Below are positions 34,861 through 43,899 of a DNA stretch of 64,000 nt, in pieces. Numbering within the stretch: the stretch's first letter is position 1; each line of letters opens with the position of its first letter. The stretch is from the NCBI GenBank assembly GCA_019638795.1, contig JAHBTB010000004.1, positions 62,001-126,000 of the forward strand, written 5' to 3'. Below the pieces are notes generated by a model that did not search any database, had not been told where the DNA came from, and was given only the letters and a program-made list of their open reading frames with translations. This DNA comes from Fimbriimonadaceae bacterium (lineage in GTDB: Bacteria > Armatimonadota > Fimbriimonadia > Fimbriimonadales > Fimbriimonadaceae). A program made the translations under genes and the position numbers.

Positions 34861-35649
34861 GTGCCGACCCTCGCACACACCTTCGACGCGCTCCGGACCA
34901 AGGGAGAAAAGGCCCTCGTCCTCTACGTCACTGCGGGAGACCCGTCACTCGACGACCTCCCGGCGATCTGTGACGCCTTGGTCGAAGGCGGTGCGGACGT
35001 CATCGAAATCGGCGTCCCGTTTAGCGACCCGATCGCCGACGGTCCGACGATCCAAGCCAGCAGTCAGCGGGCTCTCGACCGGGGCACGCGCCCGGGCGCC
35101 GTCCTTGACTCCTTGTCAAGGGGAGGGTGTGGCGTGCCCGTCGTCCTCATGGGCTACTACAACACGATGTTGAGGCCGGGGCTTGCGAACTTCGCGGGCC
35201 GGGCCAAGTCCTCTGGTGTCTCCGGCGCCATCGTCTGCGACATCATCCCAGAAGAGGCGGGCGACTGGGTCGCCGAAGCCAGGCGGGCAGGCTTGGACAC
35301 CGTGTTCCTCGCGTCTCCGACTTCGACGGCAGAAAGGTTGCAGGCGGTTGCGGCGCATTCAACCGGCTTCGTTTACGCGGTGAGCCGCACCGGTGTCACG
35401 GGAGCCACCCAGCAGGCAGGGGCCGAGGTCGCTCGGCTGGTCGGTGACCTCAAGGGGATGACCAGCGTGCCCGTCTGTGTGGGGTTCGGCATCAGCACTC
35501 CTCAGCATGTCGCCGATGTGTGCAGGGTCGCCGACGGGGCTGTGATCGGCTCGTGGTTGGTTGACTACTTGGCCACGAATTGGGATGGCGGAAGGGGCCG
35601 TGCCGCTCTCGTGGACGCGGTGAAGTCGCTCAAGTCGGCCACGAGATAG
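34861..35649 (+). CDS. trpA: Tryptophan synthase alpha subunit
   Basis: TrpA splits indole-3-glycerol phosphate to indole and glyceraldehyde-3-phosphate. The 262-residue product keeps the catalytic residues at the same numbers as the E. coli enzyme: E49 in DVIEIGVPFSDP and D60 in IADGPTIQ. Other landmarks are YVTAGDP, LMGYYN, YAVSRTGVTGA and the phosphate site VGFGIST. It starts at GTG with its own leaderless-type promoter and has no trpB or other trp gene next to it. A strong hairpin follows. Confidence 0.93.
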   Translation: MPTLAHTFDALRTKGEKALVLYVTAGDPSLDDLPAICDALVEGGADVIEIGVPFSDPIADGPTIQASSQRALDRGTRPGAVLDSLSRGGCGVPVVLMGYYNTMLRPGLANFAGRAKSSGVSGAIVCDIIPEEAGDWVAEARRAGLDTVFLASPTSTAERLQAVAAHSTGFVYAVSRTGVTGATQQAGAEVARLVGDLKGMTSVPVCVGFGISTPQHVADVCRVADGAVIGSWLVDYLATNWDGGRGRAALVDAVKSLKSATR

Positions 35650-35655
35650 GGCGCG

Positions 35656-35689
35656 GGCCCGACCCCCGCCATGCATGGGGGGCCGGGCC
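35656..35689. terminator. Hairpin between convergent trpA and LTxxQ-protein genes
   Basis: GGCCCG-A-CCCCC pairs with GGGGG-C-CGGGCC, twelve positions with a single A/C mismatch, around a 10-nt loop. No clear T run follows on either strand, so termination may need Rho or may occur in both directions by the stem alone. Confidence 0.55.
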
Positions 35690-35700
35690 TCGCAAGACGG

Positions 35701-36564
35701 TCACGGACGGCCCGCGTCGTCCCTCTTGGGCGGGGTCAGGTCGATGACCTTGCCCGTCATCGCCTTCCATTTCGTCTTCTGGCTGTCCGTCAAGACGTCG
35801 AGAGCCCGCTTGACCAACTCGGCCCGCTTGGTCGGGTCGACCATCATCGGGGGGCCGCCCGGTCGCCGTTGTCGGCCAGGGCCGCCAAACCCACCCTCAG
35901 GCGGTGGGCCTCCCGGGCCACCCTGCCCGCCGCCAAACCCGCCCGGTTGACGCGGCTTCGGCATGCCGTCCCGGACGATCTCGTCCAGCTTGGTCCTTTG
36001 GTCGTCGCTGAGGCCGAGCTTCTCGGCGACTTCGGGGCGCAACATCGACATGGGGGCTGTGGCCTGCAACTGGATCTCCTTGTACCGGGCCAGTTGCTTG
36101 CTCGTCAGGATCTCCGCGATCTTCTTTTCCATGTCTTGGCGCGGCATCGGTCCACGTCCGCCGTCCTGCGGGGGCGGTCCACCTTGGCCACCGCCAAATC
36201 CGCCCTGAGGCGGCGGTCCGCCAGGGCCGCCGTCGAAGCCTCCCTGCGGTGGGGGGCCGCCAGGGCCGCCGTCAAAGCCACCCTGAGGAGGAGGACCGCC
36301 AAATCCACCCCGCGGTCCCCGCGGCACTAGCTCGTCGATCTGCTTCTTCTGCTCATCAGTCAGGGCCAGTTCCTTCTGCACGTTCGGGTGCTTCAGGAGC
36401 ATCGGGCCGTTGAGCCCCATGCCCATCATCGGTCGGCGCGGGCCGCCAGGTCCGAATTGGCCCGGTTGGCCAGGCCCGCCAGGCCCGGCCGCTTGGGCGC
36501 AAACGGTGCCAGACACTGCCAGCATGGCCAAAGCCGCGACCGAAACGATCAGTGTGTGTTTCAT
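35701..36564 (-). CDS. Periplasmic Spy/CpxP-like LTxxQ protein with Gly/Pro-rich repeats
   Basis: GGAGG seven bases before ATG 36564 sets the start (287 residues). A signal peptide ends near VCAQ. Two LTxxQ-type motifs occur, LTDEQKKQIDELV and LSDDQRTKLDEIV, plus LTSKQLARYKEI and LTDSQKTKWKAM, as in Spy, CpxP and related metal- or stress-responsive periplasmic proteins. Between them lie Gly/Pro-rich stretches with three tandem GGPGGPPPQGGFD-like units and a second GGPGG-rich region. It lies just downstream of a response regulator and kinase on the same strand, the arrangement expected for an envelope-stress regulon. Confidence 0.8.
   Translation of the reverse strand: MKHTLIVSVAALAMLAVSGTVCAQAAGPGGPGQPGQFGPGGPRRPMMGMGLNGPMLLKHPNVQKELALTDEQKKQIDELVPRGPRGGFGGPPPQGGFDGGPGGPPPQGGFDGGPGGPPPQGGFGGGQGGPPPQDGGRGPMPRQDMEKKIAEILTSKQLARYKEIQLQATAPMSMLRPEVAEKLGLSDDQRTKLDEIVRDGMPKPRQPGGFGGGQGGPGGPPPEGGFGGPGRQRRPGGPPMMVDPTKRAELVKRALDVLTDSQKTKWKAMTGKVIDLTPPKRDDAGRP
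36166..36310 (-). repeat. 39-bp tandem repeats coding Gly/Pro-rich units
   Basis: About three copies of a 39-bp unit encode GGPGGPPPQGGFD, with substitutions mostly at third positions. Flanking partial units extend the region on both sides. Such repeats tend to vary in copy number between strains. Confidence 0.65.
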
Positions 36565-36621
36565 TTCATGTCCTCCAGAAACGCGGCCCACACCAACGGG
36601 GCCCGCTTCCTTGTTATCACT

Positions 36622-38142
36622 TTACGAGGCTCCTATGAGGGATTTATGAGGGTCGGACACCAGGGGCAAAAGGACCCGGACCACTGTCCCCTGGCCCTCT
36701 TGACTGGCGATGTCGACGCGTCCCTTGTGAGCCTCGACAAGGCCCTTGGTGATCGCCAGACCGAGCCCGGTACCCCCGTCTCGCCTTGACCTCGCCTCAC
36801 CAGCCCGATAGAAGCGGTCAAAGACGTGGGGAATGTCTTCTTCCGGGATGCCGTCGCCCGTGTCTTGCACCGTGACCCTCGCCCAGCCTCCTTCGGAGTC
36901 GACCGTGACATGCACCGTCCCGTCTTGCGGCGTATGCCGACGGGCGTTACCGACAAGGTTGACGACCACCCGACTGAGGAGCGCCTCGTCCCCTTGCACA
37001 GGGACCGGTTCGTCGGGGAAGCAGGCAGTGGGGACGGGGCCCGGTCCGGCCACGGCCTCGATCCCTTCGGAAACGGGCACGCGGAGGTCGACCGTGCGGG
37101 CGTCGATCGTCAGGACACCGGCGTCCGTGCGGGCCAGCGTCAGCAGGTCTTCGACCAACCGGGCCATTTCTGCGGCGGTCGCGTCGGCCCGTTCTGCCGC
37201 TCTCTGGAGTTCACTGAGGTTGCCGGGGGCGTTCAGGGCGTTACCCAGGGTCAGCCTGATGCGGGTCAACGGAGTCCGGAGCTCATGGCTGGCGTCGGCG
37301 GTAAAGCGTTGCTGGGCGTCGTATGCCTCCTGTAGCCGGGAATACGCCGACTTTTCCTCCGCAAACGCGGTGTCGAGCCGCCCGAGGAGGTCGTTGAATG
37401 TCCCGGCTATGCGAGCCAGTTCATCGTCACCAGTGACAGGAAGCCGTTGGGAGAGGTCTTCGGCGCTAATCGCCGCGGCGGCCCGCGTCAAGCGGTCGAC
37501 AGGCCGGAGCGCCCGGTCGATCAAGACCCTGGCCCCGAGGACGACAAACACCAGGGCGACCGGCAGGAGGACGGCGAACGTCGCCGTCTGGGCCTGGCTC
37601 AGGGAGAGCAAGAGGTCGGTTTCCTGGGCGACCTGGACAGTGCCAATCTGGACGCCGTTCCGAAACGCGGGCATGGAGAGGACCCGCAACCGGCCTAGAT
37701 CGGTGAACGTGGGGGCCGTCACGAGGGCCGTCGCGCCCTCGAAGCTCTTGTCTGACCATGCCGGGTCCGAACCGGAGCCGGCCGCCACGAACCGAGGCCG
37801 GCGGATGTCGGCCAGGCGCGAAGCGTCTTGGTAGACCTGGGGTATCGGCCCCAGCCCGGGTGTCCGGGGGCGGGGGCGTTGCCCCGGCGGTGGGCCGGGT
37901 GCTCCGGGCTCAGGGCCCGGCCCTGGCACACCGCCGTCGAGACGGAACATCCGCTGTTGCTCCGGCGGAGGGGGGCCAAGCTGGACCGCCTCGTCGCCTC
38001 GGTGGCGCAGGTCGCGGTCGATCATAGAGGTCAGCCGGGCACGGGTGACCCCGGTCATTGCTGCGGCGAAGCCGACGAGAAGGAGCACGATGACCGCGGT
38101 GTTCCACAGGAGGAGGCGGGTGCGCAGAGAATGGGCGACCAA
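36622..38142 (-). CDS. Envelope sensor histidine kinase (CpxA/EnvZ-like)
   Basis: The 506-residue kinase starts at TTG, three bases after the response-regulator stop. It has a first membrane helix (about 9-28), a periplasmic sensor domain (about 30-190) with a striking Pro/Gly-rich stretch (GPPPPEQQR, GPGPEPGAPGPPPGQ), a second membrane helix (about 190-212), HAMP, a dimerisation domain with H286 in DASHELRTPL, and an HATPase with NLVGNARRH, VQDTGDGIP and GTGLGLAI. With the regulator upstream and the LTxxQ protein downstream it forms a Cpx-like module. Confidence 0.92.
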   Translation of the reverse strand: MVAHSLRTRLLLWNTAVIVLLLVGFAAAMTGVTRARLTSMIDRDLRHRGDEAVQLGPPPPEQQRMFRLDGGVPGPGPEPGAPGPPPGQRPRPRTPGLGPIPQVYQDASRLADIRRPRFVAAGSGSDPAWSDKSFEGATALVTAPTFTDLGRLRVLSMPAFRNGVQIGTVQVAQETDLLLSLSQAQTATFAVLLPVALVFVVLGARVLIDRALRPVDRLTRAAAAISAEDLSQRLPVTGDDELARIAGTFNDLLGRLDTAFAEEKSAYSRLQEAYDAQQRFTADASHELRTPLTRIRLTLGNALNAPGNLSELQRAAERADATAAEMARLVEDLLTLARTDAGVLTIDARTVDLRVPVSEGIEAVAGPGPVPTACFPDEPVPVQGDEALLSRVVVNLVGNARRHTPQDGTVHVTVDSEGGWARVTVQDTGDGIPEEDIPHVFDRFYRAGEARSRRDGGTGLGLAITKGLVEAHKGRVDIASQEGQGTVVRVLLPLVSDPHKSLIGAS

Positions 38143-38145
38143 GGT

Positions 38146-38817
38146 TCAGTCCTCCGCCCGGAGCGTGTAGCCAAAGCCGTGCACCGTGTGGATCAGCTTC
38201 ACCGGATGCCAACTGTCCACCTTCCGCCGGAGCGACGTCACGTGGAAATTGACCGCGTTCTCCGTGTTTTCGTCGGCACCCCATACGTTGTTGAGGATGA
38301 CTTCGCGTGTCAGCGTCCGACCCCGGTTGCGGACGAGTGCCTCCAAGAGTTCGAATTCCCGGGGTGTCAGGTTGATCTCCCTGCCGGCACGCACGACCCG
38401 TTTCGTCTGAGAGTCCAGCTCGAGGTCGGCAAATTGGACGACCCCGGACTTGACGGCCTTGTCGCGCCGCACCAGGGCCCGCACACGGGCGGTGAGTTCC
38501 CGGACGTCGAAGGGTTTGACCAAGTAGTCGTCTGCCCCAGCTTCAAGCCCTTCGACCCGGTCAGAGACTTGGTCCCGTGCGGTCAACATGAGCACAGGCA
38601 CCGACACTTGGGCACGTCGGGCGGCCTGGCACACGGCGAGGCCGTCCATCCCCGGCAGCATCCAATCCAAGACGACCACCGCGTAAGGGTTGATGAGGAT
38701 GGAGTCTAGGCCGGCGGGGCCGTCATGGACGACATCGACCGCCAAGCCTTCGCGCCGAAGCGCAAGGGCCACTTCGTCGGCGATGGCGACGTCGTCCTCA
38801 ACGACCAAGATCCTCAT
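38146..38817 (-). CDS. OmpR-family response regulator
   Basis: The 223-residue protein has a receiver domain with acidic pocket E7-D8-D9, phospho-acceptor D51 in VVLDWMLPG, T/S in LMLTARD and K in LVKPFDV, then a winged-helix domain (about 125-220) with LTPREFELLEAL, NVWGADENTENAVNFHVTSLR (split at the recognition helix) and the IHTVHGFGYTL wing. It is the first gene of the kinase/LTxxQ module and should regulate that module by analogy with CpxR. Confidence 0.94.
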   Translation of the reverse strand: MRILVVEDDVAIADEVALALRREGLAVDVVHDGPAGLDSILINPYAVVVLDWMLPGMDGLAVCQAARRAQVSVPVLMLTARDQVSDRVEGLEAGADDYLVKPFDVRELTARVRALVRRDKAVKSGVVQFADLELDSQTKRVVRAGREINLTPREFELLEALVRNRGRTLTREVILNNVWGADENTENAVNFHVTSLRRKVDSWHPVKLIHTVHGFGYTLRAED

Positions 38818-38859
38818 ACCCGTCTTACGTACCCAGAGAGTATGAGGAATCCGTGAGGG

Positions 38860-39414
38860 TCAGAGGCCAATCAAGACCGCGATGATCGCTTTACTGTCCA
38901 TTCGGTCGAAGCTCTTCAAGCCACCAGGCTTGACGCTGCCGTCGCAGAAAACCTGGATGCTGGAACCGATCGGGCCGCGCGAGACTCCGTCACCGTCCAC
39001 GCCCTCGACGAACACAAAGTTGAGTTGGCCCGACTGGGGTGCGCGTCCCTTGTAGATCGGGTTCCTCACGCCCCGTTCATAGATGCGGAGCTCCATGCCT
39101 GAGTTGACCCGGACCAGTCCGGCCCGGAAGTAGTGCGGAGACGGCTTGACGCTTCCGTCTCCCATGGCTACCGTCCGGGCGACGAGCACCGAACCGTCTC
39201 CGTCCATGACGATGAGCTTGGCTTCGGTCCGCACCTTTTGGACGGCAGGCAAGAGCAAGCCGATCAGGACAGAGTCGGTGCCTCCGTCTATGGCGATCGG
39301 GCCCGAGGAATGGCCGACCGGCCCCGGGTTGTCTTGAGCCCGAGCGGTGGTCGGAGCTACTAAGCCAAGGGCCAATGTTGACGATACGGCTAGATTAACG
39401 AGCAATCTGTTCAT
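38860..39414 (-). CDS. Exported protein of unknown function
   Basis: The ATG at 39414 gives 184 residues with a signal peptide (MNRLLVNLAVSSTLALGL, cut near ARA-Q, residue about 27). An upstream ATG at 39447 would add 11 residues before the signal and is less likely; CAGGGGA lies before 39414. The mature part is predicted all-strand and repeats the tetrapeptide DGSV three times (GDGSVLVAR, GDGSVKPSP, CDGSVKPGG). No family was recognised. It lies upstream of, and on the same strand as, the response regulator, with a 42-nt gap, so it may belong to that transcript. Confidence 0.65.
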   Translation of the reverse strand: MNRLLVNLAVSSTLALGLVAPTTARAQDNPGPVGHSSGPIAIDGGTDSVLIGLLLPAVQKVRTEAKLIVMDGDGSVLVARTVAMGDGSVKPSPHYFRAGLVRVNSGMELRIYERGVRNPIYKGRAPQSGQLNFVFVEGVDGDGVSRGPIGSSIQVFCDGSVKPGGLKSFDRMDSKAIIAVLIGL

Positions 39415-39499
39415 AACTGTCCCCTGCCCGCAAAGTTCCGGGCACACCTCATTCTATATCTCTTGATCTCGGCGCAGGCATCAAGACTCGCTGCTTCGG

Positions 39500-39511
39500 T
39501 AGCATCGCCGC
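39500..39511 (+). promoter_or_regulatory. Leaderless-type -10 box (GGTAGCAT)
   Basis: TAGCAT at 39500-39505 preceded by GG ends 6 nt before ATG 39512. The same nine bases CGGTAGCAT occur before the GH94 gene at 50953-50961. Confidence 0.55.
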
Positions 39512-42500
39512 ATGACCTTTTCGCTTGTGCTGGCGACGATTGTCACCGGTGCCGTCGTGGCCGTGCCCCTCGTCCCCGCAAAGCTCCGTTGTGATTGGAA
39601 GGTCAACCCCTTGGCGGTCGACGACGTGTCACCGCGTCTCACTTGGGTCGCCGAGGGAAAGGGCAGTGACCGCTTGGTGACCGCCCACCAGGTGCTGGTC
39701 TCCAGCACCCGTGCTGCTCTAGACCAGGACAGGGGCGACTTGTGGGACACCGGCAAGCAGTCAGGTGACTCGTTCAGCGCGAGCTACCAGGGCCGGGATC
39801 TGGCCCCGGGGCAGGAAGTGTTCTGGAAGGTCCGGGTGTGGGACGAAAATGACAAACCCGGTAGTTGGAGTGCGGTGTCCACCTGGCGCAACGGCATCGC
39901 CCGGGACTGGCGGGCCGGATGGGTGCAAGACCCGAAGGCCGCGCTACCGCCTGAGCCCCCGTCGATGGACGGCGCCAGCTGGTATGGCCATCCGGACGAC
40001 TCGGCAGAATCGACGGCAAAAGGCTACGTCCGCCACTACCGCGTCCCGTTCTCCGACCGGGCCGTCACCCTTCTCATCGCCGCCGACGACCACTTCAAGG
40101 CGACGGTTGATGGCAACGCCGTGGTCTCGGGCGGATTCACCCGTTTCGAGGTCATCCGGCTGCCGGAGCGCCCCACGAGTCGAGTCCTCGATGTGACGGT
40201 CACGAACGACCAGGGCATGAGCGGTCTCCTGGTGAAGTTCCTTGACAAGGATGGAGATTCGGTTGAGCCTGGGCAGATCCAAGTCGCCCAAGACCAGGCC
40301 GGGCCTTGGACGCCGGCAAAGAAGCTCGTGGACTATGGCGGGGCCCCTTGGGGCCGGGTGAAAGCCCACGTCGAATACCCGATGGGCCCCGCGGCGATGT
40401 TCCGTCGTGCGTTCCAAATTGAAAAACCCGTCCGCAGCGCCCTGCTCTACGCCACCGCGCTCGGTGCCTACCAGGTATCGGTCAACGGCCGGGCCGTGGC
40501 CGGGACGGGACTGGCCCCGGGCTGGACCGAGTTCACGAAGCGTGCCTACTACCACACCCACGACGTGACCAAGTCCCTGAAGCAAGGGGAGAACGTCCTC
40601 GGTTCCTGGCTGGGCGACGGTTGGTACGCTGGCTATCTGGCCTTCACGGGCCGGAGATTCTATTACGGCGGCGCTCCCGCCCTGAGCCTCGAACTCCGGA
40701 TCACCTATGCCGACGGCGCCACCGACAGGATCGTGACGGGGCCCGACTGGCAGGTCGCCCACGGTGAAAACCTGCACAACGACCTCCTGATGGGTTGTGC
40801 CACCGATTATCGGCTCGCCCGACCGGGCTGGGACAGGCCGGGCTTCCGAGCCGACGGCTGGTCGTCGGTCAAAGTCGTCGACCCGCCGAAAATCAGCCTG
40901 TCCGCCCACCCGAACAGTGAAGTCGACCCTCAGATGTCGATCACAGCCAAGACGCGGACGGAGAGCGCGCCCGGGGTCTGGGTGTACGACTTTGGCCAGA
41001 ACTTTAGCGGGGTCGTGCGGTTCAAGGTGAAGGGGAAGGCAGGTGACGTGGTCACCGTCCGCCATGGTGAGCGGCTTGACAAGGGAAAGCTCTACACCGC
41101 CAACCTCCGGGCGGCCAAGGCGACTGACACATACGTTTTGGCCAAGGACGGGGTCACGGTCTGCGAGCCGAAGTTCACATTCCACGGGTTCCAGTACTGC
41201 GAGATCAGTGGTGTCGCCACGCCGCCGGGGCCGGGCGACGTCGAAGGGATCGTCCTGCATAGCGACCTGCCCCTCGCGGGGACGTTCAAGTCCAGCGAGC
41301 CTTTGCTCGACCGACTCGTCCTGAACTCAGACTGGAGCCAATTGGGCAACTACCTGGACGTGCCGACGGACTGCCCCCAGCGTGACGAACGGGCGGGTTG
41401 GACGGGAGACGCCCAGGTGTACATCAAGAGCGCCTACTTCAACCGGGACATCGCCGCCTTCGCGGACAAGTGGCTCGTCGACCTCTGTGAGGACTCCCCC
41501 TCGCCCGTCGACGGCGCGTTTCCCGACGTCGCCCCCTATCTGAACATGGTCGGCCGCGGCAACGCCGGGTGGGACGACGCCGGTGTGGTCTGTGTCTACC
41601 AGACATGGCGCATGACCGGTGACACCAGGCCGGTCGTCGCCCATTGGGCGGCCCTGGACAAGTGCTGCGACTATTGGGCGGCCAAGGCGAAGGACTACAT
41701 CCGCCCGCCAGGGGCATATGGGGACTGGCTCCTGCTTGACGGACTTCAGCACAGCGAGAGTATCGCCACCGCCCTTTGGGTGCGCGACCTGCGATACATG
41801 GAGGAGATGGCCGAAGCGGTCGGCAAGGACTCTGCCAAGTACGCAGAGCAGCGCGCCAAGGTCCGTGCCGCGTGGCGGGCCGCCTTCTGGAAGGACGGCA
41901 AGATCAACGACAAGGGCCCTGGGGACCAGTCCATGTACGCTGTCGCGGTCATGACGGGGGTCTTGGACGACAAGGAGGCCCAAGAAGCCGCCGACGTCCT
42001 TGCGGACATGGTCCGGGCCCGCGGAGGCCATCTGTCCACCGGGTTCCTCGGCACTCCAGAGGTTCTCAAGGCCTTGGCCGACCACGGTCATGCCGACGTC
42101 GCCTATGGTGCGGTGCTCAAGAAGGACTATCCCTCCTGGCTCTACCAAATCAAGCTTGGCGCGACCTCGATGTGGGAACGTTGGGACGGGTGGACGCCGG
42201 AGAAGGGATTCCAGGACGCGGGGATGAACAGCTTCAACCACTACTGGCTCGGGTGTGTCAACGAGTGGCTCTACACCTACGCGGCTGGGATCGACCTCCT
42301 GCAACCTGGTTGGGCCGCCGTCTCGTACAAGCCGTACTTCACGGACCAGCTCGGCCACGTCGACGCCTCGTACGAATCAGTGCGCGGCACGGTCAAGTCG
42401 TCGTGGAGGCGAATGCCCGACGGCTCCTATGAGGCCCGTTTGCACCTGCCCGTCGGGGTACGTGCGGTGGTCGAACTCCCCGCGGGAACCCGACCGGCTT

Positions 42501-42577
42501 CGTCGAGAACGGTCCTGTCGCACGGCGTGGGGACGGTCGGATCGGGTGACCACTTGTTCTTGGTGCCAAAGCCCTGA
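39512..42577 (+). CDS. Alpha-L-rhamnosidase, GH78
   Basis: The 1021-residue enzyme has an N-terminal signal-like helix, beta-sandwich domains, and the GH78 (alpha/alpha)6 barrel. Landmarks are LRCDWKVNPLAVDDVSPRLTW near the start (split: family N-terminal strand), the bac_rhamnosid domain FRRAFQIEKPVRSALLY, and the catalytic segment DVPTDCPQRDERAGWTGDAQ with R624-D625-E626. Further on come WLYQIKLGATSMWERWDGW and NHYWLG. It removes terminal alpha-L-rhamnose from glycosides and plant or microbial polysaccharides, extracytoplasmically if the leader works. It converges with the rhaB end of the rhamnose operon, 5 nt apart. Confidence 0.93.
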   Translation: MTFSLVLATIVTGAVVAVPLVPAKLRCDWKVNPLAVDDVSPRLTWVAEGKGSDRLVTAHQVLVSSTRAALDQDRGDLWDTGKQSGDSFSASYQGRDLAPGQEVFWKVRVWDENDKPGSWSAVSTWRNGIARDWRAGWVQDPKAALPPEPPSMDGASWYGHPDDSAESTAKGYVRHYRVPFSDRAVTLLIAADDHFKATVDGNAVVSGGFTRFEVIRLPERPTSRVLDVTVTNDQGMSGLLVKFLDKDGDSVEPGQIQVAQDQAGPWTPAKKLVDYGGAPWGRVKAHVEYPMGPAAMFRRAFQIEKPVRSALLYATALGAYQVSVNGRAVAGTGLAPGWTEFTKRAYYHTHDVTKSLKQGENVLGSWLGDGWYAGYLAFTGRRFYYGGAPALSLELRITYADGATDRIVTGPDWQVAHGENLHNDLLMGCATDYRLARPGWDRPGFRADGWSSVKVVDPPKISLSAHPNSEVDPQMSITAKTRTESAPGVWVYDFGQNFSGVVRFKVKGKAGDVVTVRHGERLDKGKLYTANLRAAKATDTYVLAKDGVTVCEPKFTFHGFQYCEISGVATPPGPGDVEGIVLHSDLPLAGTFKSSEPLLDRLVLNSDWSQLGNYLDVPTDCPQRDERAGWTGDAQVYIKSAYFNRDIAAFADKWLVDLCEDSPSPVDGAFPDVAPYLNMVGRGNAGWDDAGVVCVYQTWRMTGDTRPVVAHWAALDKCCDYWAAKAKDYIRPPGAYGDWLLLDGLQHSESIATALWVRDLRYMEEMAEAVGKDSAKYAEQRAKVRAAWRAAFWKDGKINDKGPGDQSMYAVAVMTGVLDDKEAQEAADVLADMVRARGGHLSTGFLGTPEVLKALADHGHADVAYGAVLKKDYPSWLYQIKLGATSMWERWDGWTPEKGFQDAGMNSFNHYWLGCVNEWLYTYAAGIDLLQPGWAAVSYKPYFTDQLGHVDASYESVRGTVKSSWRRMPDGSYEARLHLPVGVRAVVELPAGTRPASSRTVLSHGVGTVGSGDHLFLVPKP

Positions 42578-42582
42578 CCTGA

Positions 42583-43899
42583 CTAGACGAAGCCCGCGGC
42601 ATCGGATCGTGCCGCCGCCCGGCGCACTGCCGTCATGACTTCCGCGTCACCCCGGCCGATCTGGACCACCAGGTTACCGAGGGCGGTAGCCTCGACCGGC
42701 CCGGCCACGACGGGGACGCCGAGGCACTCGGCGGTCAGCTGGTTGAGGAAACGGTTCTGAGAACCGCCTCCCATCACTCGGAGTCGCCGGCACGGGATCC
42801 CGCTTGCCTTCTCCAGAGCACCGACGACCCATCGGTACCGATGGGCCAGGGATTCGAGCACCGCCCGGACCAGGGTGTCGTCGTCGACGCCAGGCAGGAG
42901 CGACCGTAAGGCGGCAGGCATGTCGTCGGGGGCGAGTAGCGAGGGGTGGTCGACGTCGATCTGGGTGCCGGGTGACGCGGCCGCCTCGGCCCGGGCGAGC
43001 AGGTCTGACAGGGGTTCCGGTCGATGCCGCAACCATTCCTGGACGATCCAGAGTCCCATCACGTTCTTCCCGAGGCGAAAGGTGCCGTCCACGCCGCCTT
43101 CGTTGGTAAGGTTCAGGAGCCGGGCCTCTTCCGTCAGCACCGGGGCGGCGACATTGACTCCGACGATGGACCAAGTGCCCGAACTCAGCCAGTAGTCTCC
43201 GGGCTCGAGGTCGAGAGACGCGACCGCAGAACCGGTGTCGTGGCAGGCGGGAAGCACGACGCCTGGAGCGACTTCTGTCCCCGGGGGGACGACGGGTGGG
43301 AAGAGGGACGGGGCGACGCCGATCTTCTCCAGGAGTCCGGTCGCCCAAGTCATCGTGGAGGGGCAGAAGCACTGCGTCGTCATCGCGTTGGTGAACTCAC
43401 ACGCCTTGACTCCGGTCCTCCGCCAGTGCAGATAGTCAGGGACGGTCAAGAAGGTCTTTGCCAGAGCGAGCACCTCGGGTTCCTGCCGTGCGAGGGCGTA
43501 GAGTTGGACCAACGTGTTGATCGGCATCGCCTGGATTCCGGTCGCCTGGTAGACGGCCTCGGCCCCGAGAAGGGCCAAGACCTCCGGAAGGAGCCCGTCG
43601 GTCCGGTGGTCGCGGTAGTGGACGGGCTGTCCGACCAGCTTGTCTTCCGCGTCAAGCAGGCAGAAGTCCACTCCCCAAGTGTCGATGCCATAGGAGTCGA
43701 CCGGGCCGGCCATGGCGAGACATCTCCCCACCTCCCGGTCAAGGGCGCCAATGTCCCAGCGGAGGTGGCCGTCGACCTTCCTAGGGTGATTGTCGAAGCG
43801 ACGGACTACCTGGACCTGGAGGTTGCTTCCGTCCCATATCCCGAGAAGCGACTTTCCCCCGCTCGCCCCGATGTCGACGGCCAAGTGCCTAGTCGACAA
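42583..43899 (-). CDS. rhaB: Rhamnulokinase
   Basis: This FGGY-family kinase phosphorylates L-rhamnulose at C1. TTG 43899, inside the last codons of lutC, gives 438 residues beginning STRHLAVDIGASGGKSLLG; a longer frame is open to 43956. RhaB landmarks are YGIDTWGVDFCLLD, VHYRDHRTDG, the substrate loop around EFTNAMTTQ, LSSGTWSIVGV, and the C-terminal nucleotide site VMGGGSQNRFLNQLTA. The phosphate loop reads GASGGK where RhaB usually has GASSGR. It is the last gene of the operon starting at 50894. The isomerase and aldolase are not nearby. Confidence 0.9.
   Translation of the reverse strand: MSTRHLAVDIGASGGKSLLGIWDGSNLQVQVVRRFDNHPRKVDGHLRWDIGALDREVGRCLAMAGPVDSYGIDTWGVDFCLLDAEDKLVGQPVHYRDHRTDGLLPEVLALLGAEAVYQATGIQAMPINTLVQLYALARQEPEVLALAKTFLTVPDYLHWRRTGVKACEFTNAMTTQCFCPSTMTWATGLLEKIGVAPSLFPPVVPPGTEVAPGVVLPACHDTGSAVASLDLEPGDYWLSSGTWSIVGVNVAAPVLTEEARLLNLTNEGGVDGTFRLGKNVMGLWIVQEWLRHRPEPLSDLLARAEAAASPGTQIDVDHPSLLAPDDMPAALRSLLPGVDDDTLVRAVLESLAHRYRWVVGALEKASGIPCRRLRVMGGGSQNRFLNQLTAECLGVPVVAGPVEATALGNLVVQIGRGDAEVMTAVRRAAARSDAAGFV

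Noticed and set aside
35640-35700. Attachment site or mobile-element end at the GC-rich palindrome
   Set aside because: It is a single imperfect stem between convergent genes, with no integrase, direct repeats or tRNA nearby; a terminator is simpler.
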